Shown in pieces: positions 59,117 through 64,000 of a stretch of 64,000 bases of DNA. Within the stretch, counting starts at the first letter, position 1, and the number at the start of each line of letters is the position of its first letter. The notes beneath the pieces were generated by a model. That model did no database searches. It saw only the letters and a program-made list of their open reading frames with translations, and was not told the DNA's origin. The translations under genes were made by a program, and so were the position numbers. Source of the stretch: Acidobacteriota bacterium (GTDB lineage: Bacteria > Acidobacteriota > Vicinamibacteria > Marinacidobacterales > Marinacidobacteraceae); the NCBI GenBank assembly GCA_009840635.1, contig VXNL01000053.1:1-64000 (forward strand), written 5' to 3'.

Positions 59117-60292
59117 ATGCGCACACACCCCGCTGGGCTGGGGGCCGCCGGCCTCTCCCTGATCATGCTCGGCGGCTTCGGCTGCGCCGGAGTGGACAGC
59201 GACACGCCGGGTGAGGGAGTCGCCGAAGCCCAGGGCGGGCCGCCCGCGCTCCCGCTGGAACGGCTCTCGCTGCCTCCCGGTTTCGAGATCGCCGTCTGGG
59301 GCCGGCTGCCCGGCGCCCGCTCGCTGACCCGGGGGGAGAACGGGACGATCTTCGTGGGAACCCGCGAAGCGTCCGGCGGGGTGTACGCGCTTCGCGACAA
59401 CGACGGCGATGGGGAGGCCGATGAACTCCACACCCTCGCCGAAGACCTCTTCATGCCGAACGGGGTGGCGATGCGGGACGGCGACCTCTTCGTGGCCGAG
59501 GTGAACCGGATCCTCCGCTTCGACGGCATCGAGTCGCGGCTCTCCGATCCCGGCGAGCCGGTGGTGGTGACCGACGACCTGCCCGACATGCGCCACCACG
59601 GGTGGAAGTTCATCGATTTCGGGCCCGACGGGATGCTCTACGTCCCGGTGGGGGCGCCCTGCAACCGCTGCGCGTCGGAGAACCCGCTCTTCGCCTCGAT
59701 CGCCCGGATGCAGCCCGACGGCTCCGGGTTGGAGGTCGCGGCGCGCGGGGTGAGGATGTCCGTCGGGTTCGACTGGCACCCCGAAACTGGACAGATGTGG
59801 TTCACCGACAACAACCCGGACTGGCTCGGGGACGACAACCCGCCCGGCGAGATGAACATCCTCACCGAAGCCGGGCAACACTTCGGCTACCCCTATTGTC
59901 ACGCGGGGGACGTGAGTGATCCCTGGTACGGCCGTGACCGTTCCTGCGACGAGTTCGAGCCGCCGACCCAGAAGCTCGGCCCCCACGTCGCCGCGATCGG
60001 GATGGCGTTCTACCGGGGCGACCAGTTTCCCGAGGAGTACCGCAACCAGGCCATCGTCGCCGAGCACGGTTCCTGGAACCGGACCGAGCGTATCGGCTAC
60101 CGCCTGACCCTGGTGCGGAACGAGGATGGGGTGGCGACTGCCTACGAGGACTTCGTCACCGGCTGGATCGGCGAACCCGACGAGCGCGCCTGGGGCCGCC
60201 CCGTCGACGTCCTGGAGTTGCCCGGTGGCGACGTCCTGGTCTCCGACGACCGCGCCGGGGCGATCTACCGGATTTGGTACTCCGGAGGCTGA
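59117..60292 (+). CDS. PQQ-dependent sugar dehydrogenase-like (sorbosone dehydrogenase type) lipoprotein
   Basis: A 391-residue lipoprotein (lipobox GGFGC) with the six-bladed propeller of the glucose/sorbosone dehydrogenase family: MRHHGWKFIDFGPDGMLYVP followed by GAPCNRCA, MSVGFDWHPETGQMWFTDNN and EHGSWNRTERIGYR. Expected to oxidise a sugar or aldose in the periplasm using PQQ. No PQQ synthesis gene is in the window. It is 5 bp after the serine hydrolase. Confidence 0.9.
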   Translation: MRTHPAGLGAAGLSLIMLGGFGCAGVDSDTPGEGVAEAQGGPPALPLERLSLPPGFEIAVWGRLPGARSLTRGENGTIFVGTREASGGVYALRDNDGDGEADELHTLAEDLFMPNGVAMRDGDLFVAEVNRILRFDGIESRLSDPGEPVVVTDDLPDMRHHGWKFIDFGPDGMLYVPVGAPCNRCASENPLFASIARMQPDGSGLEVAARGVRMSVGFDWHPETGQMWFTDNNPDWLGDDNPPGEMNILTEAGQHFGYPYCHAGDVSDPWYGRDRSCDEFEPPTQKLGPHVAAIGMAFYRGDQFPEEYRNQAIVAEHGSWNRTERIGYRLTLVRNEDGVATAYEDFVTGWIGEPDERAWGRPVDVLELPGGDVLVSDDRAGAIYRIWYSGG

Positions 60293-62226
60293 TCGGGCTC
60301 GGGGCGGCGCTGACGCTCGCCGCCCCGGCGTTCGCGCAGGACCGCGATCCCGGGGAATGGCCGCACTACGCCGCGGACCTGTCTTCGACCCGCTACTCCC
60401 CGCTGGAGCAGATCCACGCCGGCAACGTGGACCAGTTGGAGATCGTCTGGCGCTGGACTTCGCGTAACTTCGGGCCCCGCCCCGACTTCAACCTGCGGGC
60501 CACCCCGCTGATGCTGGACGGGGTCGTCTACGTCACTGCTGGCGCCCGGCGGGTCGCGGTGGCGATCGACGCCGCAACGGGGGAGACGCTTTGGACCTAC
60601 CGCCTCGACGAGGGGAAACGTGGCGAGTCGGCGCCCCGGCAGACGTCCGGACGGGGGGTCGCGTTCTGGAGCGACGGCGAGACGGCGCGGGTGTTCCTGG
60701 TCACCCCGGCCTACCGGCTGGTGGCGCTCGACGCCGAGACGGGCCGGCTCATCCCGGGTTTCGGCCTCGACGGGATGGTGGACCTGCGGCGCAACCTGGG
60801 CCGGGAGGTGGACCTGGAGACCGCGGCGATCGGCTCCGGTTCGCCGCCCACGGTGGTCGGAGAGGTTGTGGTCGTGGGGGCGGCGCTGGTGAGTGGCAGT
60901 GCTCCGCCGTCGCCGGAGAACGCACCGTCGCCGGTCCGCGGTTACGACGCCCGGACCGGGGAGCTCCTCTGGACGTTCCACACGATTCCCCGCGAGGGGG
61001 AGTTCGGGAACGACACGTGGGAGAACGACAGTTGGCGCACCACCGGGAACACCGGCGTCTGGGCCTGGATGAGCGCCGACCCCGAGCTCGGGCTGGTCTA
61101 TCTGCCGACCGAAGCCCCGACCGGGGACTACTACGGGGGGCACCGTCCGGGGGACAACCTGTTCTCCCAGAGCGTGGTGGCGCTGGACGTGGCGACCGGG
61201 GAACGGCGCTGGCACTACCAGACGGTCCACCACCCGATCTGGGACTACGACCTTCCCACCGCCCCGATCCTGCTCGACCTGACCGTGGACGGCCGGGAGA
61301 TCCCGGCCCTCGCCCAGGTCACCAAGCAGGCGTTCACCTTCGTGCTCGACCGCCGCACCGGCGAGCCCGTCTGGCCGATCGAGGAACGCCCCATGCCGGC
61401 GTCCACCGTGCCGGGCGAAAGGACGGCGCCCACCCAGCCTTTCCCCACGAAGCCGCCGCCCTTCCAGCGGCAGGGAGTGAGCGAGGACGACCTGATCGAC
61501 CTCACCCCGGAACTCAAGGAACAGGCGCTCCAGATCGCGCGGTTCTACACCCTCGGCCCGCTCTTCACCCCGCCGACCGTGATGGTGCCGCGGGGGAACC
61601 GCGGGACGCTGACCGTGCCGGGCGCGCTCGGCGGGGCGAACTGGCCGAGCGTTGCGGCGGACCCCGAGACCGGGATCGTGTACGTGTCCTCGGGCCTCGA
61701 CGTGAACGTGCTCGGGCTCGAGAACGACCCGGAACGCTCCACGATGGACTTCGTTCAAGGGACGCGCCGGGAGATCCGGCTGCCCGAGGGCGGCGGTCCG
61801 CAGGGCCTGCCGCTGCTGAAGCCCCCGTGGGGGCTCATCACCGCGCTCGATCTGAACCGCGGCGAGATCCTCTGGCAGATTCCCAACAGCGACACGCCGG
61901 AGTGGATCCGCGAGCATCCCGCGCTCGAAGGGGTGGAACTGGGGCGGACCGGCCAGTCCGACCGCGGCGGGCTGCTGGTGACGAAGACGCTCCTCTTCGC
62001 CGGGGAGGGGTCCGGCATGTTCGCCGCGTTCGGCAGCGGGGGCCCGATGTTCCGCGCCCACGACAAGGCCACGGGGGAGATCCTCTGGGAGTTCGAGTTG
62101 CCGGCGAACCAGTCCGGGACCCCGATGAGCTACCTGGTGGACGGGCGGCAGTTCATCGTGGTCGCGGTCGGCGCGCCGGACCATCCGGCCGAGTTCGTGG
62201 CGCTCGCGCTTCCGGAAGCGGAATGA
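60274..62226 (+). CDS. PQQ-dependent dehydrogenase (quinoprotein glucose dehydrogenase-like)
   Basis: A 650-residue secreted eight-bladed quinoprotein: signal RLIGLGAALTLAAPAFAQD, then GEWPHYAADLSSTRYSPLEQ, the blade motif WTYRLDEG and GYDARTGELLWTFHTIP, VHHPIWDYDLPTAP, and GGANWPSVAADPETGIVYV. No membrane domain is present, unlike E. coli Gcd. The start is a TTG at 60274 overlapping the previous gene by 19 bp. It probably passes electrons to a cytochrome or quinone. Confidence 0.92.
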   Translation: MVLRRLIGLGAALTLAAPAFAQDRDPGEWPHYAADLSSTRYSPLEQIHAGNVDQLEIVWRWTSRNFGPRPDFNLRATPLMLDGVVYVTAGARRVAVAIDAATGETLWTYRLDEGKRGESAPRQTSGRGVAFWSDGETARVFLVTPAYRLVALDAETGRLIPGFGLDGMVDLRRNLGREVDLETAAIGSGSPPTVVGEVVVVGAALVSGSAPPSPENAPSPVRGYDARTGELLWTFHTIPREGEFGNDTWENDSWRTTGNTGVWAWMSADPELGLVYLPTEAPTGDYYGGHRPGDNLFSQSVVALDVATGERRWHYQTVHHPIWDYDLPTAPILLDLTVDGREIPALAQVTKQAFTFVLDRRTGEPVWPIEERPMPASTVPGERTAPTQPFPTKPPPFQRQGVSEDDLIDLTPELKEQALQIARFYTLGPLFTPPTVMVPRGNRGTLTVPGALGGANWPSVAADPETGIVYVSSGLDVNVLGLENDPERSTMDFVQGTRREIRLPEGGGPQGLPLLKPPWGLITALDLNRGEILWQIPNSDTPEWIREHPALEGVELGRTGQSDRGGLLVTKTLLFAGEGSGMFAAFGSGGPMFRAHDKATGEILWEFELPANQSGTPMSYLVDGRQFIVVAVGAPDHPAEFVALALPEAE

Positions 62227-62239
62227 AGGGGAGGTCCCC

Positions 62240-62644
62240 ATGAAGACCGTTCTTTCCCAACACCGGGAAACGGCCTACGCGCTACTGCGCATGGTGGTCG
62301 GCTTCCTGTTCTTCTGCCACGGCGTGGTGGCGGTCTGGTTCCTGTTCGGCGAGGGCACCCCGTATTCCCCGGCATGGCTCTACAACACCGCCGGGATCGT
62401 CGAGTTCGTGACCGGCGCGCTGGTCCTCGTCGGCTACCAGACCCGGATCGCGGCGTTCCTCGCCTCGGGGCAGATGGCGGTCGCCTACTTCTACCGCCAC
62501 CAGCCCGACGGCCTGCTTCCCATCCAGAACGACGGGGAACTGGCGGCGCTCTTCGCTTTCCTGTTCCTTTTCATCGCCGCCGCGGGATCCGGGAAGTGGA
62601 GCATCGAGTCCTGCTGCCCGCCGGGAGGGAAGAAGCCGGAATGA
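62240..62644 (+). CDS. DoxX-like membrane protein
   Basis: A 134-residue protein with four hydrophobic segments typical of the DoxX/DoxD-like family (LLRMVVGFLFFCHGVVAVWF, NTAGIVEFVTGALVLVGYQT). The C-terminus has SIESCCPPGGKKPE. DoxX family proteins may be quinone- or redox-related; here it lies directly after two quinoproteins, which suggests but does not show a link to electron transfer. AAGGGGAGG precedes the ATG. Confidence 0.8.
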   Translation: MKTVLSQHRETAYALLRMVVGFLFFCHGVVAVWFLFGEGTPYSPAWLYNTAGIVEFVTGALVLVGYQTRIAAFLASGQMAVAYFYRHQPDGLLPIQNDGELAALFAFLFLFIAAAGSGKWSIESCCPPGGKKPE

Positions 62645-63210
62645 CCCGCGACGAGGCCTGGGCGCACCTGACCACCTGGTGCGAGACCGATTCGCTCCGG
62701 AATCACGCGCGCTCGGTGGAGATCGTCATGCGCGCGGCGGCCGGCCGCTACGGCGGCGCCGACGCGGACCCCGAGGTGTGGGGCATTGCCGGGATGCTCC
62801 ACGACGCCGACTACGAGGAGTGGCCGGAAGACCATCCGAACCGGATCGTGGCCTGGCTCCGGGAGTGCGGCGAGGAAGAAATCGCCTACGCGATCTCCGG
62901 CCACTACACGAAGTGGGGCGTCGCGTGGAAGTCGCCCATGGACAGGGCGCTCCTCGCCTGCGACGAGCTCACCGGGTTCATCGTGGCGTGCTGCCTGGTG
63001 CGGCCCGAGGGGATCTCGACCCTGGGCGCCCGCAGCGTGAAGAAGAAGCTCAAGGACAAGCGGTTCGCGGCGAAGGTGGAACGGCACGAGTGCCGCTTCG
63101 GCGCCGAACTCCTCGGCGTGGATCTCGGCGAACACATCGAGTTCATCGTGAGCGCGCTGAAACCCCACGCCGAGGAACTCGGGATCACCGGACGCCAGCT
63201 CCATCCCTGA
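62641..63210 (+). CDS. HD-domain phosphohydrolase-like protein
   Basis: A 189-residue cytoplasmic protein of the HDIG/HD family. The N-terminal LRNHARSVEIVMRAAAGRYG supplies a histidine and GIAGMLHDADYEEWPEDHPN supplies the HD pair; later YAISGHYTKWG. The usual partner is a nucleotide or nucleic acid substrate, which is unknown. The ATG overlaps the DoxX stop (ATGA). Confidence 0.85.
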   Translation: MTRDEAWAHLTTWCETDSLRNHARSVEIVMRAAAGRYGGADADPEVWGIAGMLHDADYEEWPEDHPNRIVAWLRECGEEEIAYAISGHYTKWGVAWKSPMDRALLACDELTGFIVACCLVRPEGISTLGARSVKKKLKDKRFAAKVERHECRFGAELLGVDLGEHIEFIVSALKPHAEELGITGRQLHP

Positions 63211-63230
63211 TTCCAGGGAGGTAACGAAGG

Positions 63231-64000
63231 ATGCGGAAGACCTGTTGCGCGGGAATCGCGCTCGGCGTACTGGGCTTCGCGGTCCCCGCAGTCCCGGAAT
63301 CGCCCGTACCGCGCCGCCCGGTGCACACCTATTCCATCGTGGCCCGGGACCCCGCGACCGGCCAGTTCGGCGTGGCGGTTCAGAGTCACTGGTTCTCGGT
63401 CGGTTCGATCGTGTCCTGGGCGGAATCGGGGGTGGGCGCGGTCGCCACCCAGTCGTTCGTGAACCCGGCCTACGGGCCGCAGGGGCTCGAGCGGATGCGC
63501 ACCGGGGAGTCCGCTCCGGATGTCCTAGCGGCGTTGGTCGCGGCTGACGAAGGCCGTGAGGTTCGGCAGGTGGCGATGATCGACGCAGCGGGACGGGTGG
63601 ACGCCTGGACCGGAGGGAATTGCATTCCCGCCGCCGGTCACCTCGTCGGGGAGAACTTCTCGGTACAGGCGAACCTGATGGGAAGCGAGACCGTGTGGCC
63701 GGCGATGGCGGAGGCGTTCAAGAGCAGCGACGGCGACCTCGCGGAAAAGCTGCTGCGGGCGATGGAGGCCGCGGAAGCGGAAGGAGGGGACATCCGGGGC
63801 CGGCAATCGGCGGCCATCCTGGTGGTCCGGGGCGAGCCGAGCGGCGAAGCCTGGCGAGACCGTCTCTTCGACCTCCGGGTGGAGGATCACGAGGACCCGC
63901 TCGGGGAGTTGCGCCGGCTGGTCACCCTGCAGCGGGCGTATCACCACATGAACGCGGGAGATGTGGCGCTCGAGGTCGGAGACCGCGAGGCGGCGCTTCG
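63231..64000 (+). CDS. DUF1028 family exported protein, cut by the window edge
   Basis: The 770 visible bases encode 256 residues with no stop: an N-terminal signal-like segment and then HTYSIVARDPATGQFGVAVQ, GVGAVATQSFVNPAYGPQGL, QANLMGSETVWPAMAEAFKS. This is the Ntn-hydrolase-like DUF1028 family of about 250-350 residues, so most of the gene is present. Activity is unknown; GGGAGG lies before the ATG. Confidence 0.88.
   Translation, partial: MRKTCCAGIALGVLGFAVPAVPESPVPRRPVHTYSIVARDPATGQFGVAVQSHWFSVGSIVSWAESGVGAVATQSFVNPAYGPQGLERMRTGESAPDVLAALVAADEGREVRQVAMIDAAGRVDAWTGGNCIPAAGHLVGENFSVQANLMGSETVWPAMAEAFKSSDGDLAEKLLRAMEAAEAEGGDIRGRQSAAILVVRGEPSGEAWRDRLFDLRVEDHEDPLGELRRLVTLQRAYHHMNAGDVALEVGDREAAL

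Overview
This is a GC-rich bacterial chromosome segment dominated by translation genes. The organism is probably a diderm: several lipoproteins with lipoboxes, a LolB-like gene next to ispE, and Sec-type signal peptides all point that way. Zinc-ligand (C+) forms of S14, L33 and L36, an NDH-SelD fusion, and an extra CxC...CxxC zinc-ribbon insert in RpoB (C84/C86/C101/C104) recall Acidobacteriota. That placement is an inference, not proof.

Region 1 (about 0.2-46.7 kb) is read entirely on the minus strand. From its upstream end it runs purH, a large TPR protein, a LolB-like lipoprotein, ispE, tRNA-Gln, prs, rplY, pth, rpsF-rpsR-rplI, dnaB, radA, ispDF (bifunctional) and rlmB. Next come four tRNAs (Thr, Tyr, Gly, Thr), tuf, rpmG, tRNA-Trp, secE-nusG, rplKAJL, rpoBC, rpsL-rpsG-fusA, and the S10-spc-alpha ribosomal cluster from rpsJ to rpsK with secY, adk, map and infA. 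Two near-consensus sigma70 promoters were found by eye, each with an 18-bp spacer: one before the tRNA-tuf block (31069-31098) and one before rpsL (16958-16987). The window starts 209 bp past rpsK with a run of 21 C and nested hairpins, so the usual rpsD-rpoA-rplQ continuation is not visible.

Region 2 (46.8-53.2 kb) is mostly on the plus strand: selA, thiS-thiG, nth, a nucleoside 2-deoxyribosyltransferase-like gene, an LLM-class oxidoreductase, an isoprenylcysteine-methyltransferase-like membrane protein, and a small membrane-anchored coiled-coil protein sitting between two tandem-repeat arrays. Region 3 (53.2-57.4 kb) is on the minus strand: selD fused to an NADH-dehydrogenase-like domain, dapF, and a solute-binding lipoprotein. 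Region 4 (57.5 kb to the end) is on the plus strand: a beta-lactamase-fold serine hydrolase, two PQQ-type dehydrogenases, a DoxX-like membrane protein, an HD-domain protein and a DUF1028 protein cut by the window edge.

The most unusual signal is a dispersed intergenic element of about 187 bp (277 bp with an insert). It has roughly 25-bp terminal inverted repeats whose inner bases differ between copies but remain largely complementary within each copy. Full copies lie at 33183-33459, 36261-36447 and 39669-39856, a solo end at 36501-36526, and a possible decayed relative beside the rpsK stop. A second family, of paired hairpins, occurs at 45065-45110 and as 81-bp tandem units at 52946-53160. 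No CRISPR array, prophage or IS transposase was seen.
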